64,000 nucleotides of DNA from Rhodamnia argentea (taxonomy: Eukaryota; Streptophyta; Magnoliopsida; Myrtales; Myrtaceae). The position numbers were made by a program, and so were the translations under genes. Position 1 is the stretch's first letter; each line of letters starts with the position of its first letter. Location: positions 5,704,001 to 5,768,000 of the forward strand of contig NC_063154.1 in NCBI RefSeq assembly GCF_020921035.1, in the 5' to 3' direction. The notes under the pieces are model-generated. The model saw only the letters and a program-made list of their open reading frames with translations, was not told the origin of the DNA and did not search any database. This document shows positions 1 to 11,615 of this stretch, piece after piece.

Positions 1-281
1 CCGGGTCCGGTCACGGGTTGTGTGCAGTGTAGTGCAAAGACGATAAATCATGCACAACAATTAAAAACAAACACCGCTTCAATGATTCAAAAGTTAAATC
101 ACAATTCCAATTCACCAAGCTCGCAAAACAACGGGTTAGCCAATCACTCCTCCCCTTATAACTCCCAATCTGCAAAAAACATTTAACACCTAAGAATGAG
201 AATTCAACCAAAGTTTACCAAATCATGTGATTTCTTTTTCATGAAATTATCTGGCCTAAGTCCTCTTTGGGTCCCCGGTGG

Positions 282-815
282 AGTCGCTAAGTTGTCGCGA
301 CCTAAAATATAAACAAGTTAATTTTCGGGCTAATGGATTATCGGGTTAATTAATTAACTAACCTAACTCGGACTCTCCCAAGTCCATACCAAATCGCAAC
401 TTAAGGTTCAAATAATTAACATGCAACGTGTTTTGAATTTGGAGTCGCCACTAATCATTTTCGGTAGGTTGATTAGAAACCTAAATAAAATAGCGGGAGA
501 AAACTATCTTATTTCCGCGAACCAGAGATTCTGGGTTCGTTCCCCAGCTGAGTCGCTAAGCTGTCGCGACCTAAAATATAAACAAGTTAATTTTCGGGCT
601 AATGGATTATCAGGTTAATTAATTAACTAACCTAACTCGGACTCTCCCAAGTCCATACCAAATCGCAACTTAAGGTTCAAATAATTAACATGCAACGTGT
701 TTTGAATTTGGAGTCGCCACTAATCATTTTCGGTAGGTTGATTAGAAACCTAAATAAAATAGCGGGAGAAAACTATCTTATTTCCGCGAACCGGAGATTT
801 TGAATTCGGGGATTT
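282..815. repeat. Direct tandem duplication, period 269 bp, two copies
   Basis: The string agtcgctaag starts at 282 and again at 551. The following roughly 265 bp are nearly identical, including the ttaattaattaactaacc stretch and the gagtcgccactaatc motif. The copies diverge near their ends, around 525-550 and 800-815. It lies inside the retroelement-like block and has no coding content. Confidence 0.85.
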
Positions 816-1487
816 GGTTACGCTAGATTACTCTAACGCCCTTTCGGTACCATTTTCATGAAAAATATTTGATTTGGCAATTTTGATGGATTTTACTTGA
901 AATTCAAAGATGCAATTTTTTTGGTTTTTTCTTCTTTTTTATGGGGATGTAAAACATTGAACTTTGTATGATATACACCATGGGTGATTTAGAAAGAAAG
1001 AAAACGCAACCAATCACGAGTATTTACAAAAATAAATTAACATGTAATAATGCTAAATTTTGGGACACGTGACATGTCTAAAATAAACAAACAAATGTTC
1101 ACACCAAACGATTACATTTTTGTAGATCGAGATGGAAATGGTTACCTTCTATTACACAAAATCTTACTCACGTACACGTTATGGCTTCCTTCAAGATCTC
1201 GGAGTTGGAAGAACGTGGCTATCGTCGAAAAAAGGCAAGCAGTGGCGCTGTTGGATGGCGAGAGGCGAAGTACGTGCCGGGACTCGTCGAAGATGATGCT
1301 CGACTAAAACTCTTTTCTTCACTCTCAAATTTTCTCTTACGATTTTTCTCAAGAACTCTCTTTTTCCTCTCTAAAGAATTTCTCTCACAAATTCTCTCAA
1401 TTCTCTTCCACTCTAAAACTCTCTCAATTCTCTTTCCCTCCTTCTCTAACTCTTCTCAAGAGCTCTCTCTTTTATAAGCAAAGTTCT

Positions 1488-1706
1488 TCATCCTTCATTC
1501 TTCACCTTCATTTCTTCACCTTCCATCTTCATCTTCTCTTCTTCATCTTCATTTCTTCACCTTCCATTTTCATCTTCCCTTCTTCATCTTCATTTCTTCA
1601 CCTTCCATTTTCATCTTCCCTTCATTATCTTCCCTTCATCATCTTCCCTTCTTCATCTTCTTTTCATTATCTTCCCTTCATCATCTTCCCTTCTTCATCT
1701 TCTTTT
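1488..1706. repeat. Pyrimidine-rich microsatellite (cttcatcttc-type)
   Basis: An imperfect array of cttcatcttc, cttcacctt and cttccattttcat words, almost purely C and T on the + strand. A CT-rich unique stretch (1310-1470) precedes it. No gene is seen. Confidence 0.8.
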
Positions 1707-1707
1707 G

Positions 1708-1797
1708 GTATTTGCAATACGGTCCCCGAAGTTCCAAGTATTTGCACATACTGTCCCGAAATTTTAAGTATTTGCAATACAGTCCTTGAAGTTTCAA
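1708..1797. repeat. 30-bp tandem repeat, three units
   Basis: Units start at 1708, 1738 and 1768. Each begins gtatttgca and carries a core like tacggtccccgaagttccaa. The period is exactly 30 bp and the units have diverged by several substitutions. Confidence 0.8.
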
Positions 1798-1972
1798 ATC
1801 TTCTCGGTGTATTTTTCCATCCCGTGCCTAGTCTAGACGCATGCTAAATTAAGTATTCTGCTTGCCCGATTATATGCCAATGCAATGTACGCTAAAAATA
1901 AATATGTGAGATGATTTTTTTATAATTTTTATGCAAAAAAAAAATAGATTAATCAAAATTTAGGCGTCAACA

Positions 1973-4900
1973 AAGTTGTTAAGGGTTATTTACGCTCATT
2001 CGATTGCAATTTCGGTAGTGTCGAGCATGCTGTACGTGGAATCCCCCATCTCGGTTGGGTTTTCATACTCGACTACGACCGTGGACTATGCCGATTGGAA
2101 AGATGCAGACACCGGTACATCTCAGTCGTTCCTAACGAATTTCCTTTGCTTCACGAGAACTTAGCAGCCTTCATATATGTAGTAAGATAGACATATTTTC
2201 GGGTTGCAGCCAGAGAAAACATACAGCTCCTTCTCGGTTGGTTCAAAGAATATCCAAAATATAGAGACTCCGATTTCTATATAGCGGGGGAGAGCTATGC
2301 TGGTAAGTGTCAGAACTCCTCGTCTCTTGGTCTCGCTATGGATGTGATTGCAAATTCCGACTTGTTCATTTAACTCCAACTGTAGGCCACTATGTGCCGG
2401 AGCTTGCGGCTCTGGTGCTGGATCACAATAAGCAGCCCCATGGGAATCCGATCAAGCTTAGGGGGATAGCAGTTAACAGCTCTCCTCTCCATTTGATTGC
2501 GCGTTCTTCGGTTTGACAACTTTTTTTTCATTTGATTTTCCAGCTTATTACCTGACAAAAAAATTCTCTTCTTTCTATCAATGCAGCTGGGCAACCCAAT
2601 TCTGGATAGTGAGATTAGCATGGATGGCGCCATTGGACGTGATTGTTGATTCCTATCTGTTCTTCTAAATCCTTTTTGGTATACTAATTTTCCTCCCCAA
2701 ACTAAACTGTATAGAACATGATTGTAGGCCACTACGTGCCGCAGCTTGAAGCTCTAGTGCCGGATTACGATAAGCAGTCCCACGGGAAACCGATCAAGCT
2801 TAGGGCGATAGCAGTTAACGATACTTTGCTCGTTTGGATCCCGCGTTTTCAATGGCAGCTTTCTTCGTTCGGTTTTCAATCTTCATCTTCCTTCTGTTGA
2901 TGCAGCTCGGCAACCCACTTCTGGATTTTCAGATTAGTATAGACGGTGCCACATTGTTGTGGTCCCACGGCGTCATTTCGGGCGAGACATTGAAGCTGAA
3001 GGAGATGGCGTGCAACGACTCCAGATACTTGATGGAACGAATCCACCACAAAATTTCCATGGAATGCGCGGAGGTGTTTGAGAAGCAGGTGGAGGAAATG
3101 GGGAATTTTCCCGATCCAGGTGATGTGCTCAAACCTTATTGCTTCTCCGGGACCGCCGCGACGATGCAATCGCCTTCAAGTAGCGCGTGGGATGCGTACC
3201 ACGCCAAAGTGAGTTTTGACTGTCTGGAAGATCTTTCCTTAAAATTTCATCTGAACCTGCATGCAGCATAGGAATGAAACAGCCTAGGAACAAAAACCAT
3301 AAGGGCATCCTTATGGTATTGATTCACAGATAGGACTATTCAGAAGTTAGGCCTTGACCTGGTTCATCAAGTATTGACTTTTCTTGTGGGCGGCTAGCTC
3401 GAAGGATGGTTCTTACTGATCCGTGCCTCCGGGATTCGATATTTTCGTACCTCAATAAACCTCGAGTGCAGAAAGCGCTCCACGCCAATACGACAAAGCT
3501 ATTGATCGTTCGTGGTCGGAAGCACGAGGCGACGAGACGATTACGGGCTAACGGTGACCCTGATCTAGAGATTTCCTTTTTTTTTTTTTTTTTGCTTTTT
3601 AATTGTTCTCAAACTTTGCAAAGAAGCTCCTCTACTTAATTGATTTTGCGATGGCGACCAGAAAATTTTGGGGGGGCGGCCTTCTTTCGTAATAACAATG
3701 GTAAAAATTCTTACAAACAAAAAAATTGGAGAAAAATTGTTGAGAAGGGATGGGCGAATTGGAAGTTCCTCTTCGACCCAAAAAACATATATATTGGAAG
3801 TTCCTCACCCGCTACTAAATGTCTAGTTAAAATATATAGTTGAAGAATATTTTTTAACACGCGAATGAAAGTTGGTAATGTAGAAAAAACCAAATAAAAG
3901 TTTTTAAATCGTTCGAGCACAGGTTGATAGCCTAAATCTAATTAGTAATTTTATCGGAGAAAAGCTGGCAAGGCATTCAAGTTGAGGTTGGTAAATTGAC
4001 GTGAGAATTGACAACTTTTAAGTATTCATAAATTACACGAATAAAGTTTGCGAGCTATTACAAAATTTGGTAGAATCATTTGTTATCAAGTAACTGTTGG
4101 TAAGTCATTCAAGTAAGACTTGGTAACCCAAAATTATACGATGACTTGGTCGGAGTCAATATGGTAAGGCATTCAAATTACAGTTCATAATTTCAACAAA
4201 TAAAATAAAGATGATTTTTCTATTAATTTAGTCGATTGACTTCAATAATGGAAAATCGCTCCAATACAAGTTTTTAATGCAAATTTAGTCGATTACTCGA
4301 TCGGAGAAAAGTCAGTTAGTAAATTAAATAAAGGCCGATAAACGCGTATAATAGCTGGTTAGTTCCCTACGTAGAAGAGGGAAAACTTCAAAACGGGGAA
4401 CAATTAACAAGTGTTGACAAATTGATATAACAGTTGGTAACTTGCTAAATAGTTACCAAACAAACGGTTCATTGTTCTCAATTTTTTGTTTATCGATGTT
4501 ATTGACTGCTTACGGACCTCTGTAGCAATTACCAATCATCGAACGCAATTTTTACCCTTTTTCCAATGCATAGAATTATAAAATTTCGTCATTATATGAT
4601 TGCTTTATTCAAGAATTTCGAGACTAAACCGATTCTTCATTGAGAAAAAAAGGCAAAAGCAACCGGCGTGATGGCTACATCATCACGTGGCATTGGTACA
4701 TAGTGTAAACGATGAATCAAAAGATAGAATCACAAAATCCTAACGGTACAATTTAACTGGTATGCGTAGAATCGAGCAACATAGCGATGTGATCGGTACG
4801 AGGGTGCCACGTCATCCATGTAACCGAACCCGGTGCTGCATAAACGACCTTTTTCCGCTACGAGGGCCCCCTTTCACATGCTCCGCCTAGATCCTACACA

Positions 4901-5442
4901 GGCTCTTGGGTGTCAAGTGTCAACAGCCCAATTGGCCCACCAATCCACCGCATGTTGTGGGCTAAAATAGGAAAGTTCACTCCAGTGGGCTTGGGCTTGG
5001 GCTTGGGCTGAGAATTTGATCTTTATATAAAATGTATATATGTCCATCGTCCAGGTAGTTATGGATAATTTCTACTTTATTTTGATTTATGCGATAACGT
5101 GAGTCCCAGACCAATTATGTGTTACCTGCTATTGCGAGGAGCACAAGCCAAGCAAAAATGAATTCAATGGTGGGGTCGCAGATGTAAACTGAAAAGGAGA
5201 CGTTCTCAAATTAATTTAACGTACTACTCTCTAACCGGATTTATACTTGGAGGTGACGAAGACAAGGAGAAACGGTTGAAGCTTTAAACTGTTAATTTCT
5301 TTTTAGGGGAATTAGGCTTGGCAATTCTGTCCAGGGTCTTTTTTCCCACCACTGTTCTATTACTTTCCCGATTCAGTGGGAACCACGCATTCTGTTCCTA
5401 AATGTGGTTTCATGTGGCACGCGGCAGGCGTCGTTCTTATCA
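1973..5442 (+). pseudogene. S1: chimeric, interrupted SCPL45-type serine carboxypeptidase pseudogene
   Basis: Homology starts inside intron 2. It runs through exon 3 (from 2019, MLYVESP), exon 4 (GESYAG near 2290), exon 5 (HYVPELAALV) and the start of exon 6, all closest to the S2/S3/S5 type. Near 2631-2635 it jumps into intron 4 of the S4/S6 type (gacgtgattgttgattcc), so a second exon 5 (HYVPQLEALV) and a full exon 6 ([10 protein letters not shown]) follow. Exon 7 (RMVLTDPCL) is cut after the HANTTKL codons at about 3502 by 1.8 kb of foreign DNA. Homology to intron 7 and early exon 8 returns at about 5313 and ends near 5442 (cttatc, then agaaaatgaatgg). Exons 9-10, which carry the catalytic Asp and His, are missing. 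No functional product is possible from what is visible. Confidence 0.88.
3503..5312. other. AT-rich insertion interrupting exon 7 of S1
   Basis: In S6 the exon 7 sequence reads straight through from the Lys codon of TTKL into gcttggcaattctg. In S1 these are separated by about 1.8 kb. About 7 bp of the exon (cccatcg) are missing at the join, and I see no clean target duplication. Degenerate motifs of the type ggtaaggcattcaa recur at about 3968, 4099 and 4161, suggesting an old tandem array of roughly 62-66 bp. There is no coding region. The copy at 27056 lacks this insert because of a deletion. Confidence 0.65.
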
Positions 5443-6335
5443 GAAAATGAATGGGCGGCTGAGATCGTGACAAGTGGCCAAACTTGAGTGACACGATCAC
5501 GGAATGAATTTTTATTTTTGAAAAATCAATTATAATTCCAAAAGTAATTTTTATCTTTTGAAAATCCACGATCCCGCCACGTTGTCAAATTGTGGCCGTC
5601 CGATCGGATTTTTATTTTTTATTTTTGAAAAATCATATTTATTTCAGAAAATCATTTTTTAAATTTCAAAATTACCAGATTGCGACACGTGGCACAATGT
5701 CCACCGTCCGATCTGGCTTTTAATTTTTAATTTTTAAAGAACTGAATTGAATCTTCCCTCGCTAACGTGGATGCAATGTGGCTACCATATATGTTGACCA
5801 GTCAACGATCCCACCAGGGAAGAGGGCCGGCGGCTCCCCGGTTCCGGAAAACACGCCTGAACCTCGTCGGAGCGCCTATACCGTGACCAAAACTTGTGCG
5901 AATCACCCCTATTTCAATACTAAACCGTTCAAAGTCTCGAATCGTGCAATATATGTGGATTTTCCAGCCTTAAGACTGCCTAAAAAACAGCTCCACTAAG
6001 ACCGACCATGAGCCTTCCTCCAACGAATTTCGATCTCCAAATATTCACGTAAAAAAACTAATCAAAGCAATCAAATAGCATAAGGGAAGGCAAATGGAAC
6101 TTACCTGACCATCGTGCGAGGTTGAGAGCATCGCGAGAGAGCTAGGGAGTTCGCGATGTGTTCAAAGGTTTGAGAGGTTGACTCGGGGGATTATATGCAA
6201 CGAAATCATAAAACAAGCATATATTCGCGATCAGCAAGGGTGTGGGAGTGATTTGAACTAAGAATCACAAAGAAATGTGAAGAAATGAAGGATCCTCCAT
6301 GATCGAACCTTCAGATGATCATCAATGGCACTTAC

Positions 6336-6542
6336 CTGGTTACTTGATGAAGCTTCAAACAAGGGAGATCCAGGTACTCCTTGAGGTTGTAGAAAGCTTC
6401 TTGAAGAGATGTCAGACCTCGAGATTGCCTGAGGAGTGACGAAATTTCGATCGAAGCTCGCGGCCAAAAAACTTGTCAATGGCGGCGCAGTGAGCTCTCT
6501 CTCTCGCTTTCTCTCTTTCTGTTCAGAATCTGTTAGAGCCAT
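6336..6542 (-). other. Putative first-exon fragment of an unrecognised gene, copy 1
   Basis: The ATG at 6542 opens a 69-codon frame, rich in Lys/Arg/Glu early and Ser/Phe later, that ends at a good donor (CCAG|GTAAGTG). A second donor downstream on the same strand at 6105 suggests a further exon. The same fragment is at 28031-28237 and is unchanged there. No family is recognised. It may equally be part of a transposon's non-coding sequence. Confidence 0.3.
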
Positions 6543-6780
6543 TTCTAACCGAAGGAAGACTTCCTTCCTTTGATCAAAATGTGTGGACGACTTATCCACC
6601 GACCCCAAAATTTTGGCGCGTGAAATGATCTTCTCGGCGCCGGGCTTCTCATGAGATTTAGGTAGCTCCGTTTTTTGGCGTTCGGCGCGCACGAATAGGT
6701 GTGAAAATCGGCCTCTCCTCCTCCAGCTTGCTCCCTATGAGTGCAAAACTGGTTGGGGAAGAAGGCTTCTGAGCACGGTT

Positions 6781-6785
6781 GGGTC
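6781..6785. repeat. Target-site duplication GGGTC, left of copia copy 1
   Basis: GGGTC directly precedes the TGTTAG start of the 5' LTR and recurs directly after the 3' LTR at 11616-11620. A 5-bp duplication is the usual length for Ty1/copia elements. Confidence 0.85.
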
Positions 6786-7014
6786 TGTTAGATAGCAAGG
6801 CTACAACTTAGAGATTTCCTCCACGATTATTTTCCTGTGTTAGAGATATAAATATATTTAGGAGATTTTGTCTTGATTTTGATTTGATATAATTGATATT
6901 TTGTTATTTGTTACTTTAGATAGGCACATGTACCTTTCATTAGTGATGTACAAAATATTACAAAACACAACATATGACTATCTTTAGCCGCAACTCTTAT
7001 TGCCTTAAGATCCA
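6786..7014 (+). repeat. 5' LTR of copia copy 1, TATA box deleted
   Basis: Begins TGTTAG and ends near gatcca. Compared with the 3' LTR it lacks 24 bp at about 6923, which in the 3' LTR hold TATAAATA. The missing piece is flanked by ATAG direct repeats. About 20-25 bp near its 3' end are also missing. Confidence 0.8.
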
Positions 7015-7039
7015 ATATATGGCTATCAATTGCGAAAGC

Positions 7040-8149
7040 ATCATAGCCATGAGTTCTGATCTAAATTCCCCAACAAAATGGAGTCCCACGACTCCCGCTG
7101 TTGTTAGTATTTCAATGTCATCCAGTTCAACAATATTGTCTCTCACCAGCCCCGTCATTCCTTCATCTGGAAATTTCATGGGGTCATCCGGTTGTTCGAA
7201 TCTTTTGGGGGGGAGGGGTGAAATTCGCCGGGAACACCTATTTGGTGTGGAAAGCTCAAATCCTCCCCTTCCTTTGAGCAAATAAACTGATTTCAATCGT
7301 CGATGGAACGTTGTCATGTCCTCCACGACATATTACTCAAACCAATGTAGATAGTTCTTCCAATATTGTGCCCAATCCGGAATACGATAACTGGTATATA
7401 CGGGACCAGATTGCTTTCAGGTGGATTTTAAGCATGACAACCGATTCAATTGTGGGTCATTTATCTAGTATGAACATCTCTCATGCCATGTGGAATTTCT
7501 TTTCTGCATCTTTCGCTGCCCAAAACAATGCGCGAGCTACCCAATTACAGCTGCAACTTCGGGCGATGCGGAAAAGTAATCAAACCGTGGCCGAATTCCT
7601 TCAACAAGCTACTTTTATATCTGATCAATTGGCCTCCATTGGTGAGATCATCTCACTACAAGGGTACCGAATGCATATCTTCCGAGGCCTAGGAGCGGAG
7701 TTTCAAAGCTTGGCTATTGCAATTTCGCTATTGCAATTTCGATTCACACTCAGCATCAACAAATGATCAAGGAGTCTTTTCATGGCCTTCTCTTGGCTCA
7801 TGAAGCACCGTTGGAGCTCCGGGAACCACAAACCACCCAACCAGCTGCCTTTGTCTCGTACAACACCAGCTTGGGCAAAAATTCACGTTCACGGCGTGTC
7901 CACACTTTCAATTTCAACAGCCCCAACTCAAATATGGGGCAACGGAAGAATCTTAATCCTCATGGACAGCAGCCCAACTTCAATAATCCAAGCAACTCTC
8001 AGCACCGAAATTTCATTGGCAACAAAAATCAAAGACGTAGCAATGTGAGGTGTCAGATTTGCAATCACCCGAGACACAATGTCGTTGCTTGTCACAATCG
8101 GTTGAACCAACTATTTGGGTTTTTTGGAAGCTACACGCACCAGCAATAG
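7040..8149 (+). pseudogene. copia gag pseudogene, copy 1
   Basis: The frame opens near the ATG at 7051 (MSSDLNSPTK). A VWKAQILPFL segment runs into a TGA, and the frame continues with the CPPRHIT and YDNWYIRD gag-like region. The N-terminal two thirds match the gag polyprotein domain of copia elements. Near the end the zinc knuckle reads CQICNHPRHNVVAC, a CX2CX4HX4C arrangement. A 14-bp tandem duplication at 7713-7740 shifts the frame in the middle of the gene. The sister copy at 29007-29831 lacks that duplication. Confidence 0.8.
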
Positions 8150-9912
8150 TCACTTCCACCACAAGTTCAATTGGCTGAGATACCTCCTCCACCATCGGTG
8201 CTTTCTCTTGATGCCCGGTATCTCGACTTGTGTGCCACACATCACATTACCAACAATCCTCATAAGCTGTCCTCGGCTCAGCCATATTGTGGCACTCAGC
8301 AAGTCACCATAGATAATGTGTTAAGTCTTCCCATCACTCATACAAGTACCCTTATTACCCGTGACTTCCGGATGTTTAACATCATAGTCGTTCCTTCTAT
8401 CACTAAGAACTTAATTTCTGGTCGTCAATTCTCTGCTGAAAATTCATGTGACTTTATTTTCTCACCGAATCGCTTCTTTGTGAAGTGCCATCGTACATGC
8501 GGGATCCTTCTCCAGCGGTACATTAATCAAGGCCTCTACTCTCATCATTGTCACCTACGTCTCCAATCTGCTTTGTTTCTCAACCGGAGTCACTCACCCA
8601 TTGGCATCATCATCTTGGTCATGCCATATTTCCTACTATTTGAAGAATTTTCAATAATTCATTAAGTCATGTTCCAGTTTGCTCGGCTTGTCTTTCCAGC
8701 AAGAGTCATAAACAATCTCATCCACCAACAACTAATAGATCCAAGGGTCCCTTAGAACTAGTTCACTTTGATGTCTAGGGGCCTGCTCCTATCACATCAT
8801 CCCAAAATAATAAATACTATGTGTGTTTATGGATGATTACTCTAAATTTTCTTGGTTTTTTCTTTTTCACTCTCGCGACCTGTTCTTATCCATTGTCACT
8901 GTTTTCCTCACCTATGTTGAAAATCAACTCAACGCTAACGTCAAAGCTTTTCAATCTAACCGTGCGGGAGAATTTATCTTTGCGCCATTTGTTCAATTAT
9001 TGCAAGCAAAAGGTATTTTTCACGGGACGTCTTGTCCACGCCTACCTCTTTAGAATGGCTCGCCTAAGTGCAAACATTGCCACATAGTTGAAATGGGACT
9101 CGCGATGCTCTATCATGCTTCTGTCCCCTATCATTATCGGGACTTTGCCTTTGAAGCAGCTATACACATTATCAATCGATCGCCCACATCGGTTCCATAG
9201 AATAAATCACCATGTGAGATCTAATTTCATATGGTTGCATCTATTGCACATCTTAGAGGTTTTGGCTGCACAGTGTATCCCAATCTTCGACCCTATGCAA
9301 AGTACAAACCGCAACCATAGTCACACCAATGCTTTTTCTTATGCTACCCATCATGATACAAAGGATACCAGTGTTATTCCCTCAAGCATCGATGGTTCTA
9401 CATTGTTGCCGATGTAGTGTTTGACAAATTAGATATCCCTTATGCGCAACATTTCGCAATTATCTTTGGAGGTCGTCGCAACAATTCAGCCGCTTTTTTA
9501 TGCTGAGTTGTGCGGAACTCCTCTGCCACAAGAACCACCGCGTGAGTCATGTTCTCCCTCTAATTGCTATTTGCGGTCTGGTAATTCCTTGCGGTAGAAT
9601 CGCCGCAGTTCGGGTGTGTTCAAAACCTCATTGGATGAACCCGCCGATGGGTCTCCCTCGTAGTCCGCAGCTTCACCAATCTTGCCAGCAGCTTCTCCGC
9701 CGAATTCAGCTTAGCCGACACATCCTATGGTGACACGCCTTCGTGATGGCACTTTAGCTCGCAGACATATCCACACCGATCACACTTATGCGTTGGCCAC
9801 CTCTGTATCAGATTTTGTCACACTTTCTTGCTTTAGTCAAGCTGTGAAAGATGCAAATTGGCTTGCGCTATGGGACGAATACACTACCCTCATAAAAAAT
9901 CAAACCTAGACA

Positions 9913-10440
9913 TTAGTGTCTCCTCCTACGAATTGTAAACCCATTGGCTGCAAATGGGTCTTCTGGATTAAGTTTCGTGCCGATAATTCTCTTGAGCGGT
10001 ATAAAGCTCAATTGGTTGCAAAGAGATTCCATCAACAAGAAGGCATCGACCACAATGAGACTTTCAGCCCTGTCATCAAGCATGTGACAATTCACACTAT
10101 TTTCTCTGTTGCCTTTTTTCATGGGTGGCAAGTCCGATAGCTTGATGTGAAGAACACCTTTCTTCATGGTCACCTAACGGAAGAAATTTTCATGGAGCAG
10201 CCCCATGGCTTTATTGAATATGCTCATCCCCGCTATGTCTACAAATTACAATGGTCTCTTTATGGTCTCAAACAAGCTCCTCGTGCCCGGTATCAACGCC
10301 TCGATGCTTTTTTGGTTTAGCTGCGCTTCATTCCTTCGCTTGTTGATTCCTCACTCTTTATTCTTCATATAGCTCAGCATAGTATCTTCCTTTTGGTTTA
10401 TGTTGATGACATTATTGTCACCGGGCTAATGCGCACTTGT
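9913..10440 (+). pseudogene. copia reverse transcriptase domain remnant, copy 1
   Basis: The blocks CKWVFWIKF, QEGIDHNETFSPV, LYGLKQAPR and LLVYVDDIIVTG are in the order of the RVT_2 domain. The YVDD active-site box is intact at about 10400. In-frame stops interrupt it, for example the tag after caagtccga near 10138 and the tag after tttttggtt near 10318. RNase H blocks follow in other frames. Confidence 0.85.
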
Positions 10441-11338
10441 TGGCTTTCATTAAATCTCTATAGCAGGAATTTTCTATTAAGATATGGGAGAGCTTGATTA
10501 CTTTCTTGGCATCGAAATACAATGGATAGATCGAGGCATTATTCTCCATCAAGCTAAATATGTTGCAGATTTACTTATGCGGGCCAAAATGACCAAGGCT
10601 CGTCCTGTTTCCGTGCTATGTACCACTTTGGTCGGTGCCTCGTCCGCTCATCTTGGTGCACCCTTCTCCGATCCACCGCTATATTGCAGCATTGTAGGGG
10701 CTCTACAAGATCTCACGTATACTCGCCCAGCTATCGTATATGTCGTCAACACAGCTTGTTAGTTCATGCATTCTCCCAATAAGATCCATTGGCAATTTAT
10801 TAAAAGGATCCTTCGTTTCATCAAAGGCACCGAACATCATGGTATTTTCTTCACTTCCATCTCTTCTTTTTAGCTGCATGCCTTTTCCGATGCGGGATGG
10901 GCTAGTGCTCCGGATACTCATCGCTCCGTTGGGGAGTTTGGCATCTTCTTGGGTTCAAATCTCGTTTCATGGAGCTCCCACAAACAGCGGACCATTGCCC
11001 AATCCAAGATCGAAGCCGAGTTTAAGTGTCTTGCCGACACCACCGCAGAACTTATCCGGATAGAAGCTCTGCCACGCGATCTTCATGTTCGTCTACCCGC
11101 TCCTCCCGTTTTTGCTGTCTATCTTACCGGCAATCCCATCTTCCATGCTCGCACTAAACATGTAGAGATTGACTACCACTTTGTGCGCGAGCGTGTGACC
11201 GAGAATAGCTTCATGTTTAATACATCTCCACTCATGATCAACCAGCCCACATCTTCACTAAAGGTCTCTCCAATCGTCGGTTCCCTTTTCTTCAGATCAA
11301 GCTTACCATGACCCCTACCACATCAGCTTGCGGGTGCA

Positions 11339-11615
11339 TGTTAGACAACAAGGCTACAGCTCAACAGAGATTTCCTCCATGATTATTTTCCTGTGTTAGA
11401 CATATAAATATATTTAGGAGATTTGCCCTTGATTTTGATTTGGTGTAATTGCTATTTTGTTATTCATTACTTTAGATAGTTAACCTTTAAAGCCTATAAA
11501 TAGGCACATGTACATTTCATTAGTGATGTACAAAATATTATAAAACACAATATATATGGCTACCTTTATCCACAACTCTTGTTGCCTTACGATATTAATT
11601 TCTTAAGGTTTTTCA
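11339..11615 (+). repeat. 3' LTR of copia copy 1
   Basis: TGTTAGACAA to TTTTTCA, 277 bp, with TATAAATA at about 11495-11502. It is followed by GGGTC (11616-11620), matching the left flank. Confidence 0.85.

Larger units (their letters stand above)
1..1972. mobile_element. Right-hand part of an LTR-type retroelement remnant
   Basis: No credible gene is present. The block contains the phrase GGAGTCGCCACTAATC followed by a region ending in a 'cgaaccagagattctgggtt' type string, a composition I associate with non-coding parts of plant LTR retrotransposons. It ends at 1961-1972 in taggcgtcaaca, a CA-type LTR end. Directly after this, at 1973, sequence homologous to intron 2 of the SCPL units resumes. 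I infer that a retroelement was inserted in S1 intron 2 and that its other end, and perhaps S1 exons 1-2, lie left of the window. The internal repeats are listed separately. Confidence 0.45.
5443..6785. other. Non-SCPL block left of copia copy 1; possible captured gene 5' part
   Basis: This segment, repeated nearly unchanged at 27131-28480, replaces the expected SCPL sequence after exon 8 begins. Its minus strand shows two splice-donor contexts, CAG|GTAAGT at 6336/6335 and CAG|GTAAGT-like at 6105/6104. A minus-strand open frame from ATG 6542 to the first donor encodes about 69 residues starting MALTDSEQ. Both copies differ by very few bases. This looks like the 5' end of a host gene carried along, but I do not recognise the product. 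AT-rich sequence fills 5443-5760 and a GC-rich patch lies at 5815-5880. Confidence 0.4.
6786..11615 (+). mobile_element. Ty1/copia retrotransposon copy 1 (degenerate)
   Basis: The element is bounded by LTRs (6786-7014 and 11339-11615) and flanked by GGGTC. A tRNA-Met-like primer site (tatatggctatcaa) follows the 5' LTR and a G-rich polypurine-like tract (cttgcgggtgca) precedes the 3' LTR. Domains in order on the + strand are gag with a CCHC knuckle (about 7040-8149), a protease remnant (DLCATHHIT, near 8230), integrase (about 8500-9090), reverse transcriptase (KWVFWIKF to YVDDIIVTG, about 9940-10430) and RNase H (WSSHKQRT to KHVEIDYHFVRERV, about 10870-11200). The order protease-integrase-RT-RNase H places it in copia. 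Many stops and frameshifts break every domain, so it cannot move by itself. Confidence 0.92.

Noticed and set aside
6997..7326. Minus frame across the copia gag start
   Set aside because: Shadow of gag; it begins inside the primer site and LTR edge.
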